The position numbers and the translations under genes are program-made. The notes beneath the pieces were generated by a model. It was given only the letters and a program-made list of their open reading frames with translations, was not told where the DNA came from and did no database searches. A stretch of 64,000 nt of DNA from Cyanobacteriota bacterium SRBZ.bins.94.201705 (GTDB taxonomy: Bacteria; Cyanobacteriota; Cyanobacteriia; Cyanobacteriales; Cyanobacteriaceae): the NCBI GenBank assembly GCA_030549855.1, contig JAUQQP010000049.1, positions 1 through 64,000 of the forward strand. The letters run 5' to 3'. Shown piece by piece: positions 37,410-46,250 of the stretch; positions within the stretch are counted from its first letter, which is position 1, and each line of letters starts with the position of its first letter.

Positions 37410-38327
37410 ATGAAGCGATGGGTATGGTGTGTGTGTTTGCTGATACTGATAGGGGGGTGTGGGAGGGAAGCCAATAGACAGCAGGAAGAGGGGGGGAGAA
37501 TAAGGGTAGTTTCCACCAATACGATTATTGCCGACTTTACCCAGTTTGTAGGAGGGGATAGGGTATATCATACCAGCCTGTTGCAACCGGGAGACGATCC
37601 CCACGTATATGAGCCTGTAACCAAAGATAGTGTAGAATTAGAGAAGGCGGACATAGTATTTTATAATGGGCACAATTTGGAGGCCAATCTCATTAAACTG
37701 ATAAAGTCTACCAGTATAAGGGGCAAAGTGGTAGCTGTAGCGGAGACGGAAAGAATAAAATCCTTGCAAAGGGAATATGAAGGCAAAAGGCAAGTGGATC
37801 CCCATGTGTGGATGGATGTAAAAAATGCGATAATAATGGTAGAGACTATTAGGGACGAACTGATAAAAACTAGTCCCAAAGACGAGGCAATTTTCAGGGA
37901 GAATGCCGCCACACTGGTGCAACAGTTACAACAGTTAGATGACTGGATAAGACAGCAGATAGCCACCATCCCTGCCAGTAGGAGGAAGCTAGTAACCACC
38001 CACGATGCCTTTCAATATTACGGCAAGGCTTATGGGGTGCAAATATTGGGTACACTAATTGGGATTAGTACAGAAGAGCAACCTAGTGCCCAAACTGTGA
38101 GACAATTGGTGGAGAGAATCAAAAACAGTGGGGTAAGGACAATTTTTGTAGAAGCCACCATCAACCCAAGATTGATGGAAACAGTGGCTAGGGAGGCTGG
38201 GGTTAGACTTGCCTTGGAGAAACTCTATTCTGACTCTCTTGGGGGGGAGGGGAGTGAAGCAGACACTTATGTGAAGATGATGAGGTGGAATACCAATGTT
38301 ATTGTTAAAAATCTTAAGGGGGAGTAG
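37410..38327 (+). CDS. Manganese/zinc ABC transporter substrate-binding lipoprotein (MntC-like)
   Basis: A 305-residue cluster A-I metal-binding protein. The N terminus is a lipoprotein signal (LLILIGGC, Cys at residue 17), so it is anchored on the periplasmic side of the plasma membrane. Expected metal ligands are visible: His in GDDPHVYEP, His in VDPHVWMD, Glu in IFVEATINP and Asp in YSDSLGGEG. A His-rich loop, common in ZnuA, is lacking, which favours Mn2+ (MntC-like) over Zn2+. ATP-binding and permease genes are not adjacent, which is unusual for this family. GAGGAAAGAG precedes the ATG. Confidence 0.87.
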   Translation: MKRWVWCVCLLILIGGCGREANRQQEEGGRIRVVSTNTIIADFTQFVGGDRVYHTSLLQPGDDPHVYEPVTKDSVELEKADIVFYNGHNLEANLIKLIKSTSIRGKVVAVAETERIKSLQREYEGKRQVDPHVWMDVKNAIIMVETIRDELIKTSPKDEAIFRENAATLVQQLQQLDDWIRQQIATIPASRRKLVTTHDAFQYYGKAYGVQILGTLIGISTEEQPSAQTVRQLVERIKNSGVRTIFVEATINPRLMETVAREAGVRLALEKLYSDSLGGEGSEADTYVKMMRWNTNVIVKNLKGE

Positions 38328-38562
38328 AAGGGGGGATAGAACATTCAATAATACATTGAAGGGCACTGAAGGGAGTAGATTAGCTATATGCTATAGAATT
38401 TCCCCTAGACAAAGGCCAACCAATCTCTTCTTTCCCCAGGTAAACAAGACTGTTTGTCCTTTTTAGTCTACTTTCAAATTAAACCAGAGGATGTTTTTTA
38501 CAACACTAGTCCTGTGATGCTTTTTTACTTTTTTTACTGGCATACAGCCAAAGGGAGACAAG

Positions 38563-39006
38563 TCAAAGACACTGCAACTGGGAATGGAGATAACGTTTAC
38601 CGGCCCTGCTACTATAGAATAACAAATCTGTCAACACCTTAAGGGCGATGGAATTAATATTTTCTCCAAGACTGAGGGGGAGGAATTCTTCGGAGGAAGA
38701 CAACAGGGAAAATCGTTCAAGGTATTCCCTAACTATGCCATAATATTTTCTTTGTTGAGGTGGGATTTCCGCTTGTTGTTCTAAGAGGGAACATGCTCTT
38801 CTAATCAATTCTTCGTTGTTTTGCAACAGCATAGCCAGATAATCGATAACCAAATCCAACTCGGATTTACTAATAGGAATAATTCTGGATTCAAGGGGAA
38901 TACCTAAAGCCAAAATAGCCAAGTAAATAAGTCTAAGTTTGTTGGGGGTTTCGGAAACCTTTTGTGGATTTATAGAATTATCTAAGTCTTCTTGGGGTTG
39001 TGGCAT
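38563..39006 (-). CDS. DUF3038 family protein
   Basis: A 147-residue soluble helical protein. The run YLAILALGIPLESRIIPISKSELDLVIDYLAMLLQNNEELIRRACSLLEQQAEIPP fits the cyanobacterial family I remember as DUF3038. Function is unknown. The start codon at 39006 abuts the ATG of the divergent birA gene at 39007 (CATATG), so promoters of both must lie inside the neighbouring coding sequence. It converges with the MntC-like gene across about 235 bases in which I see no gene. Confidence 0.72.
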   Translation of the reverse strand: MPQPQEDLDNSINPQKVSETPNKLRLIYLAILALGIPLESRIIPISKSELDLVIDYLAMLLQNNEELIRRACSLLEQQAEIPPQQRKYYGIVREYLERFSLLSSSEEFLPLSLGENINSIALKVLTDLLFYSSRAGKRYLHSQLQCL

Positions 39007-39810
39007 ATGAGAAGAGAAGAATACTGGGAAGATATTGGCGAAAATGGGATAACAGTCTACTTATACGATAGCCTAGATTCTACCAATAACCAAGCCTGGA
39101 GACTAAGGGAGGAGGAAAATAAAGAATTCCCCCTAGTAGTAATAGCCGAAAGACAGTTAGCGGGAAAAGGACAAAGAGGCAAAAGATGGGAATCGGCGAG
39201 GGGGGGATTATACTTAAGTCTGGGGTTGAATTTAAATTTGCCCCTAGACGCCGTACCTCATCTTACAATTTTTAGTGCTGCTGCCATAGCGGAGACTTTG
39301 AATGAGCAGAATATTCCTGTAAGGATAAAATGGCTTAATGACCTGGTTTTAGGGGAGAAAAAATTGGGGGGAATTTTATGGGAGACAAAAACAGAAAATC
39401 GGTTAATTACAGCGGGGGTGGTAGGTGTGGGAATCAACTACGAAAATACACCTCCTTGGGGGGGGATTAGCCTAAAGTCTTACTTCCACAGCACAATTGC
39501 TCCACAGTTACCCCCAAGACAATTGTTAGCCCGGCAAGTTATTTACAGTTTGATTAAGGGCTATAATGATTATTTAAATTCGGGAATGGAAAGTATTATT
39601 AATACCTATAATAAGTTTCTTTTTCATCTTGACAAAGAGGTAAAATTGGGAGATAATAGAGGCAGAATTTTAGAAGTGGACAAGGGGGGGGATTTACTGG
39701 TAAAAATGGAGGGCAAAAATGCAAAAACAGTAGTAAGGCTTTCTCCGGAGGAGTATAAGCTAAGCTATGAAACAGAGGAAGGAACCTACCTAGTCCGGAG
39801 AAGAGAATAG
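39007..39810 (+). CDS. birA: Biotin-[acetyl-CoA carboxylase] ligase
   Basis: This enzyme attaches biotin through biotinyl-AMP to the carrier protein of acetyl-CoA carboxylase. The 267-residue protein is the short form without a DNA-binding domain. Visible motifs are DSLDSTNNQAW (22-31), the adenylate-binding GKGQRGKRW (53-61) and GGLYLSLGLN, then RIKWLNDLVLGEKKLGGIL with the catalytic Lys, and a C-terminal SH3-like domain (about 215-265). ATG 39007 is favoured; an upstream TTG at 38992 would overlap the divergent DUF3038 gene. Confidence 0.94.
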   Translation: MRREEYWEDIGENGITVYLYDSLDSTNNQAWRLREEENKEFPLVVIAERQLAGKGQRGKRWESARGGLYLSLGLNLNLPLDAVPHLTIFSAAAIAETLNEQNIPVRIKWLNDLVLGEKKLGGILWETKTENRLITAGVVGVGINYENTPPWGGISLKSYFHSTIAPQLPPRQLLARQVIYSLIKGYNDYLNSGMESIINTYNKFLFHLDKEVKLGDNRGRILEVDKGGDLLVKMEGKNAKTVVRLSPEEYKLSYETEEGTYLVRRRE

Positions 39811-40174
39811 CCAACAGGAGGTGTTAACTAGAAACAGAAAAAGGGTAAACTAGGAGTATAAGGAGGGGTAGAGAAAACAAAGGTGCGCCTAGCCCTACCG
39901 GAAGGAGCGGAAATCACACAACGGCCGCCCTGGCAGTGGTGGGGCAAAACTGTCATCATAGTAGATGAGACCCTCACCCTCTGGGTTTCAACCCGATTCT
40001 ATTGTAGCCCAGGGAGAGGTGAGAGGAAGGGAAAAATGAACTTTTGTAACAAAAATGCCGTCTAAGTGGAAGTAAAATAGAATCTATCGGTCTGGAAAAG
40101 CAGCCGTAGGGGGAAGGTAGCCCAGCCAACCCCGAAGAATTCTTTGAGCTGACAAAAAGGAGAAGAGAAGCCCT
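39811..40174. other. Leader region of the sigma factor gene
   Basis: A 364-base interval between birA and the sigma factor gene. It holds one short open frame (39883-40065, listed separately) and an untranslated stretch of about 110 bases before the sigma factor ATG. A GGAG ribosome site lies 15 bases before that ATG. I see no strong hairpin or textbook promoter; TAAAAT near 40075 could serve as a -10 but lacks a matching -35. Confidence 0.5.
39883..40065 (+). CDS. Possible 60-residue small protein, unknown
   Basis: An open frame starting with GTG, 14 bases after AGGAGGGG. The first 42 residues look protein-like, with LPEGAEITQRPPWQWWGKTV, then VDETLTLWVSTRFYCS; the last 18 are basic and less convincing. 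I do not recognise a family. It could be a genuine small gene upstream of the sigma factor, the 5' remnant of a longer gene, or chance. Homologues in other cyanobacteria upstream of group 2 sigma genes would decide. Confidence 0.3.
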   Translation: MRLALPEGAEITQRPPWQWWGKTVIIVDETLTLWVSTRFYCSPGRGERKGKMNFCNKNAV

Positions 40175-41179
40175 ATGTCCAACGCCAAAATGAACGCTAA
40201 CCTGGTAAAGGTAGGCGAATCAGATAAGAGAAGGACCAACACTGTAGATATGGTACGTACCTATCTACAGGAAATCGGGAAAGTTCCTCTTTTAAGCCAT
40301 GAACAGGAAATCCTGTTTGGCAAGCAGGTACAGCAGATGATGGCCATGTACAAGCTGAAAGAGGAACTGACCAAGGAATTAGGAAGGGAACCAACCCTGG
40401 AAGAATGGGCAGAAAAGGCCAATAAAACCCCCAAGGAGTTGCAGAAAATCCTGTATCAGGGCAAAAGGGCAAAACAGAAGATGATCGAGGCCAATCTGCG
40501 GCTGGTAGTGGCCATCGCCAAGAAGTACCAGAAACGTAACATGGAGTTTTTGGACCTAATTCAGGAGGGGAGTCTAGGATTAGAGAGAGGGGTAGAGAAA
40601 TTTGACCCCACCAAAGGGTTTAAATTCTCCACTTACGCCTACTGGTGGATTCGTCAGGCCATTACCAGGGCCATAGCCCAGCAGGGCAGGACTATCCGTC
40701 TTCCTATCCATATTACCGAAAAATTGAATAAAATCAAGAAGACCCAAAGGGAATTGTCGCAAAAACTGGGGCGTAGCCCAACCCCGGCAGAAATAGCAGA
40801 AGCCCTAGACCTAGATCCGGCGCAAATACGAGAATACTTCAGCATTGCCCGTCAGCCTATATCCCTAGACGTGAAGGTGGGGGATAATCAGGATACGGAG
40901 TTGTCAGAATTGTTGGAGGACGAAGGCGTATCCCCGGATAATTATATTACCCAAGAGTTGTTGCGTCAAGACCTACAAAAACTGTTGGGGGAATTGAATC
41001 CTCAACAACAACAGGTGGTAAAACTGAGATTTGGCCTAGAAGACGGGAAGGAATTATCCCTGGCCAAAATCGGACAGAGGATGAACATAAGTCGGGAAAG
41101 GGTACGTCAGTTGGAACAACAGGCTTTGGCCCACCTGCGCAAGAGAAGACATGCCGTCAAGGAGTATGTGGCGGGTTGA
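40175..41179 (+). CDS. Group 2 RNA polymerase sigma factor (RpoD/SigA-like)
   Basis: A 334-residue sigma-70 factor lacking the long region 1.1 of primary SigA. Region 1.2 is present (DMVRTYLQEIGKVPLLSHEQEI), then region 2 with the core-binding and -10 recognition helices (EANLRLVVAIAKKYQKRNMEFLDLIQEGSLGLERGVEKFDPTKGFKFSTYAYWWIRQAI). Region 3 follows (LPIHITEKLNKI), and region 4 with the -35 helix-turn-helix (LSLAKIGQRMNISRERVRQLEQQAL). The sequence resembles cyanobacterial SigB/SigC/SigD/SigE factors used in stress or light responses. By memory it looks nearest SigD or SigB, but I do not assign a letter. Confidence 0.93.
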   Translation: MSNAKMNANLVKVGESDKRRTNTVDMVRTYLQEIGKVPLLSHEQEILFGKQVQQMMAMYKLKEELTKELGREPTLEEWAEKANKTPKELQKILYQGKRAKQKMIEANLRLVVAIAKKYQKRNMEFLDLIQEGSLGLERGVEKFDPTKGFKFSTYAYWWIRQAITRAIAQQGRTIRLPIHITEKLNKIKKTQRELSQKLGRSPTPAEIAEALDLDPAQIREYFSIARQPISLDVKVGDNQDTELSELLEDEGVSPDNYITQELLRQDLQKLLGELNPQQQQVVKLRFGLEDGKELSLAKIGQRMNISRERVRQLEQQALAHLRKRRHAVKEYVAG

Positions 41180-41180
41180 T

Positions 41181-41206
41181 GACACCCCCCTGGGGGGGAT
41201 GGTGTC
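41181..41206. terminator. Hairpin between convergent sigma factor and proline catabolism genes
   Basis: GACACC and GGTGTC form a 6-bp stem, extended inward by C and G runs, immediately after the sigma factor stop codon and 7 bases before the stop of the convergent gene. The symmetric position suggests a bidirectional transcript end. There is no clear U-tract on either side, so efficiency is uncertain. Confidence 0.55.
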
Positions 41207-41213
41207 CGTCTGG

Positions 41214-44189
41214 TTAACTGTCTACTCCCCGGATGGGGGCAAAGCCATGACGCTGGACATTCTCAGTGACTACCTTGGGCTCTAGAAATTGTAGCAGATA
41301 ATCGGGGCCCCCAGCCTTGGAGCCAATGCCGGATAGTTTGAAACCCCCAAAGGGTTGTCTGGCAACAATGGCGCCGGTGATTCCCCGGTTGATGTAAAGA
41401 TTACCCACCTCAAACTCCACTGAAGCCCTTTGGATATGGGCGGGGGTGCGAGAATAAAGGCCACCAGTGAGGGCATAGTCGGTGCTATTGGCTATCTGGA
41501 GGGCCTGGTCGAAGTTTTCTGCCTTGATAACCCCTAAAACTGGCCCAAATATCTCTTCCTGGGCAATAGTGGCATTGGGAGACACATCCACAAAAACGGT
41601 GGGTGGGACAAAGTAGCCTTTAGTGGGAATGGGTAGTTGTAAAGCTAAAGAGGCTTCCTCCTTCCCTTTTTCTATGTATTCCAGGATTCTCTTTTGGGCT
41701 TTGGCATCAATTACAGGCCCTACTTTAGTACTGGGGAGGGTGGCGTCTCCCACATTTAGGGACTTTACTGCTTCTAGAAGACGTTCCAAAAATATATCAT
41801 AAATGCTGTTGAGGACAATGACACGGGAACAGGCGGAGCATTTTTGGCCACTATAACCGAAGGCGGAATGTACTACGCCCGAAATGGCCTGATCTAAATC
41901 GGCACTTTCGTCGATGATGATGGCATTTTTGCCCCCCATCTCCGCAATCACCCGTTTGAGGTGTTTTTGTTTAGGCTGGACTATAGCCGCCTGGGCGTAG
42001 ATTTGGCCACCTACCTCTCTAGAGCCAGTAAAGGCTATTATGTGTACATCTGGATGTTTTACTAGGTATTCTCCCACCTGAGAGCCTCTGCCGGGGATAA
42101 ATTGAAATACCCCCCTAGGAATACCGGCTTCTACCAGAATTTCTGCAATTAAAGCCCCAATCACACTACTGGTGGCAGCGGGTTTTAACAAGGCACAATT
42201 TCCCGTCACCAACGCCGCTACAGTCATACCAGTGGCAATGGCAAGGGGAAAATTCCAGGGGGAAATAATAACAGCAATACCACGGGGTTGATAGAAGTAG
42301 CGGTTAGTCTCCCCAGGCACATCATAATTATACCCCTGGGCCAGTCTTTCCATCTGCCAGGCATAGTAACGACAAAAATCTATGGCTTCTGTTACCTCGG
42401 CATCTGCCTCCCTTACTACCTTCCCCACCTCATAACACATCCAGGCGGTTAACTCATGGCGTCTCGCCTCCATAATATCAGCCGCCTTCCTCAGAATTTC
42501 TGCCCTCTTGCCCACTTCTGTCTTACTCCAACTCTTAAAAGCCTCTTTGGCACTAGCTATAGCCTCCTCTGCCTGGGAAAGAGAAATTAAACCCACTCTG
42601 CCTACCACCTCTTCTCCATTGGAGGGGTTGAGAGAGTCTATATAATCCTCCGTCTGCACATACTCCCCGTTGATGAGAGGCAGATAAGTTTTACCTAGTT
42701 GACTGTGAACTTTTGTTAAGGCCTCTTTTACACGACGAATATTAGCCTCCCGCCCAAAATCAGTGTCAGCGGCAGCACCATACTCATTCCTGTCAAGAGT
42801 AGAGAGGGAAATGGGTTGAGAAGAAACCACAGGGGGTTTTATCAATTCCTCCATAGGTTTCCCCTCCGCCTGTTGCCGTAAGAAGGAAGTGTTAGCGGTG
42901 TTTTCCAGGAGACGACGAATCAGGTAAGCCATTCCCGGTAACAGTTTACCATAAGGAGCATAAACCCTTACCCTATGTCCCCGTTTTGCTATTGCCCTGG
43001 CCAAATCCTCTCCCATACCATAGAGAATCTGACACTCAAGGGGGATACCAAGGGTTTCAGCAATGGCAATAGCCTTGGCTTGGCTGCGAATATTGTGGGA
43101 GGCGATTGCTGCATTTAAATACTGGTGATTTTCCAACAAAATAGCAGTAAGATTCTCATAATTTACGTCTGTCTCGGCCTTTTGGGTAAATACAGGGATT
43201 TCCCAGTGATTTTGTAAAGATTTAATCACCTCTTGATCCCAATAAGCCCCCTTCACCAAACGCACCGTAATTGGACTTCCCCTTTTTTTCGCCCATTCCA
43301 ACCACCGATACAAATCTTGCTGGGAGTCTCGTAAATAAGCCTGTAGTGTTACCCCTATATCAGTCCTCTGTCTAAACTCCTCCTCTAGCAACAAATCCTG
43401 TAAAATAGCAATGGTAACATCCTTGTAGGCATACTGTTCCATGTCAAAATGAACTGCTACCCCCTTCACAGAGGCATGTCTTAACAAAGTGCGCAAACGC
43501 CCACATACTCTTTGCTTGCTTCCTTCAAAATCGAGAGGATCAAACTGGGAGTAAAAGGCAGTCAGTTTAACAGACACCTGGACTTTGGGTAAAGGCTGGC
43601 CGTTGGCAAGGTCAATTTCTGGTATAGTAGGCCATGTAGTCGCTTGTGCCCCCAACTGAGAAATCAAATCCAGATAACCCTGTAAATAGGAATCCGCCTC
43701 TTTTTCCGTGATGACAGCCTCCCCCAACAAGTCGATGGAAAAAGTCATTTTCTCCCTGCGGATTTTTTCCACCACCTTGATAACATCTTTGACTGTCTCC
43801 CCGGAAATATACTTATAAGCCAGGGTTTCCACTGCCTTGACAATGGTGGCGGCGGCTAGGGTAGCTGGCACAGACTCGGGGGAGGTAAAATTAAGGAAGG
43901 CCTTTAATTCCCCCGGCAACTCTACTTCTTCTGCTGTCAAATACTGTTGCAGGTGTCGCATCACCTCCCCCTTACTCTTCAATGCCGGCAGAGTGTCTAT
44001 AAAACGAAACAATTGCACCCTTAATCCCGGATTGGCCATTGCCCACGCCATTAATTTTTCATCCAGTTGCAGTTGTTTTTGCCACTGCTGGAATATATTT
44101 TTTTCCTTCGTGGCTGCTATCAACTCCCTGGCCACTTGCTGGGTTTTTTCTTCGTATTTTGACCCTATCAATTCCCGGCTCTCTACCAT
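41214..44189 (-). CDS. putA: Bifunctional proline dehydrogenase/glutamate semialdehyde dehydrogenase
   Basis: This enzyme oxidises proline to glutamate in two steps with FAD and NAD+. The 991-residue protein has an N-terminal helical arm, a proline dehydrogenase barrel (about 150-450: VAVHFDMEQYAYKD, VRLVKGAYWDQEV, ASHNIRS, EFCQILYGMG-like and RVYAPYGKLLPGMAYLIRRLLENTANTSFL). An aldehyde dehydrogenase domain follows (about 500-980) with IISPWNFPLAI, AEMGGKNAIIID (catalytic Glu) and SGQKCSACSRVIV (catalytic Cys). It lacks the ribbon-helix-helix DNA-binding domain of E. coli PutA, as usual in cyanobacteria. ATG at 44189 is the natural start. Confidence 0.95.
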   Translation of the reverse strand: MVESRELIGSKYEEKTQQVARELIAATKEKNIFQQWQKQLQLDEKLMAWAMANPGLRVQLFRFIDTLPALKSKGEVMRHLQQYLTAEEVELPGELKAFLNFTSPESVPATLAAATIVKAVETLAYKYISGETVKDVIKVVEKIRREKMTFSIDLLGEAVITEKEADSYLQGYLDLISQLGAQATTWPTIPEIDLANGQPLPKVQVSVKLTAFYSQFDPLDFEGSKQRVCGRLRTLLRHASVKGVAVHFDMEQYAYKDVTIAILQDLLLEEEFRQRTDIGVTLQAYLRDSQQDLYRWLEWAKKRGSPITVRLVKGAYWDQEVIKSLQNHWEIPVFTQKAETDVNYENLTAILLENHQYLNAAIASHNIRSQAKAIAIAETLGIPLECQILYGMGEDLARAIAKRGHRVRVYAPYGKLLPGMAYLIRRLLENTANTSFLRQQAEGKPMEELIKPPVVSSQPISLSTLDRNEYGAAADTDFGREANIRRVKEALTKVHSQLGKTYLPLINGEYVQTEDYIDSLNPSNGEEVVGRVGLISLSQAEEAIASAKEAFKSWSKTEVGKRAEILRKAADIMEARRHELTAWMCYEVGKVVREADAEVTEAIDFCRYYAWQMERLAQGYNYDVPGETNRYFYQPRGIAVIISPWNFPLAIATGMTVAALVTGNCALLKPAATSSVIGALIAEILVEAGIPRGVFQFIPGRGSQVGEYLVKHPDVHIIAFTGSREVGGQIYAQAAIVQPKQKHLKRVIAEMGGKNAIIIDESADLDQAISGVVHSAFGYSGQKCSACSRVIVLNSIYDIFLERLLEAVKSLNVGDATLPSTKVGPVIDAKAQKRILEYIEKGKEEASLALQLPIPTKGYFVPPTVFVDVSPNATIAQEEIFGPVLGVIKAENFDQALQIANSTDYALTGGLYSRTPAHIQRASVEFEVGNLYINRGITGAIVARQPFGGFKLSGIGSKAGGPDYLLQFLEPKVVTENVQRHGFAPIRGVDS

Positions 44190-44306
44190 AGTTTGTCTCT
44201 AATTTTTGTAACTATATATACTCTTTCTTCGGGAAATTCTCTTAAAAAAAGCCAAAATTGTATGGCCTTATTTCCCTTATGAATCCTTGGATTATAGCAT
44301 GGTTTT

Positions 44307-45620
44307 TTAGGTCTTAGACTCTAAGGAGACTCTTTTTTGGGCTTCCTCTAGCGCCTGTTTAGCAGACATTTTCCCCAGCAAAACCGACTCTATTGCTCTG
44401 CCCAAATTTTCGGAAATCAGGGGATAATTAGCTATAATAGGACGAGATTTGGCATATTTCATCTGTTCTAGGAATACCTTTATCACTGGTTTTTCTGTCA
44501 AGAATTGTTGATATTCTGGACTTTTCTGTGCCTTGATATTAATAGGAAGATAGCCGGTAGATATAGCCCATTTCTTTTGGAAATCCTCACTCAGAATATA
44601 CTGGAGAAATTTAAGGGCTGCCTTTTCTCTTTCGGGTGTGGTTTTAAAGACAAATAGACTCTCTCCCCCCAAAACAGTGGCGGGTTTTTCAATCACTGGC
44701 AGAGGGAAAACATCGTAGTCAATACCACTCTGATTTAATTGTGCCAAAGTCCAGGGCCCTGTGATTTGCATTGCTACCTTACCGGCGATAAAATTGTCCA
44801 ACTCATAACCCCTATCTGGTGCTGACAAAAGTGCCACCTTTTCTTCTACTAATTCTCTTCCCAAAGATAAGGCTTTTTCTACACCTGGATTAGTCAAAGT
44901 GGGTTGATTATTAGCATTAACAATTTCCCCATTAGCGCTGAAGATAAAAGGCAGCCATACAAACACTGTAAATTCTCCCTTGCCTACTGCCAAAAGTACC
45001 CCATTTTGTTCAGCTATGCCATCATTGTTAGTATCTTTAGTTAGCTGTTTTGCTACTTGCTTAAATTCCTCCCAACTGGTGGGCAATTTTGTTATACCAG
45101 CCTCCTTGAACAGACTAGGACGATAGAAAACGGCAGTGTTATTAGTGGCGAAGGGGACTGACCAAATATTTCCTTCCAATTCCATAGTAGGTAGCATGAC
45201 AGGGTCAATCTCATCTTTTATGGGTGAATTATTCCACCAATCCTGGAGAGGTTTTATAGCCTGTAACTCTACTAGTTTTCCCGTCAGTTGAGGTACATAC
45301 CAAAGAATATCTGGCGGTTGATTTCCCACAATAGCAGCAATTATTTTTGGCAGTTGCTCATCCGGTTGCCCGATGTATAATGCCTCTACCTCTATTTCGG
45401 GATTTGCCTGATTAAATTCTGCCAGTAACCTGTTGAATATTTCCCTATTCTCTGGAGGGTTAATACCATGCCATAAAACTATCTTAGTCACGCCTTTATT
45501 CCCCTCGGCGTTTGGACTAGTCCCAGCGCATCCTCCCAGAATAATAAGACAACAAAACAAGGGAATAATTCTTTTAAAAATCAGAATTTTAATCCCTTCT
45601 AATCTCTCTATAAACTTCAT
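44307..45620 (-). CDS. Carbohydrate ABC transporter substrate-binding lipoprotein
   Basis: A 437-residue extracellular solute-binding protein of family 1 (MalE/UgpB-like). The N terminus is basic and hydrophobic and ends in a lipobox (LIILGGC). The mature part has the class motifs KIVLWHGINPPENREIFNRLLAEFNQANPEIEVEALY, PPDILWYVP, and IAGKVAMQITGPWTLAQL, typical of sugar or glycerol-phosphate binding. The start is ATG 45620 with AAGGA 5 bases ahead; the open frame extends 100 codons further upstream without support. No permease or ATPase gene is beside it, so it must work with components encoded elsewhere. The sugar is not deducible. Confidence 0.9.
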   Translation of the reverse strand: MKFIERLEGIKILIFKRIIPLFCCLIILGGCAGTSPNAEGNKGVTKIVLWHGINPPENREIFNRLLAEFNQANPEIEVEALYIGQPDEQLPKIIAAIVGNQPPDILWYVPQLTGKLVELQAIKPLQDWWNNSPIKDEIDPVMLPTMELEGNIWSVPFATNNTAVFYRPSLFKEAGITKLPTSWEEFKQVAKQLTKDTNNDGIAEQNGVLLAVGKGEFTVFVWLPFIFSANGEIVNANNQPTLTNPGVEKALSLGRELVEEKVALLSAPDRGYELDNFIAGKVAMQITGPWTLAQLNQSGIDYDVFPLPVIEKPATVLGGESLFVFKTTPEREKAALKFLQYILSEDFQKKWAISTGYLPINIKAQKSPEYQQFLTEKPVIKVFLEQMKYAKSRPIIANYPLISENLGRAIESVLLGKMSAKQALEEAQKRVSLESKT

Positions 45621-45788
45621 AGTAATCCTTTGATTATTGTTAAAGATAAATCCCAGTATATCGTAGCATAAAATTGCTCCGGCTGGCCTACCAAAAAATA
45701 ACAAAAAAATGAGGGCAAGAGGAGGCGAGAAAAAAAACAGACTTGACAGAAGTGAAAAAAGCTGATAGAAACCATTGGTGGATATTAG

Positions 45789-46148
<360 letters not shown>

Positions 46149-46250
46149 AGCTACTTTTAGGGTATGTGCCAGTGGAAAATCTATCCTATGGGATAATAAC
46201 AGGAAAATAGGGGGAAATATAAGATAAAAAAAACAGATTCTGGGAAACCT

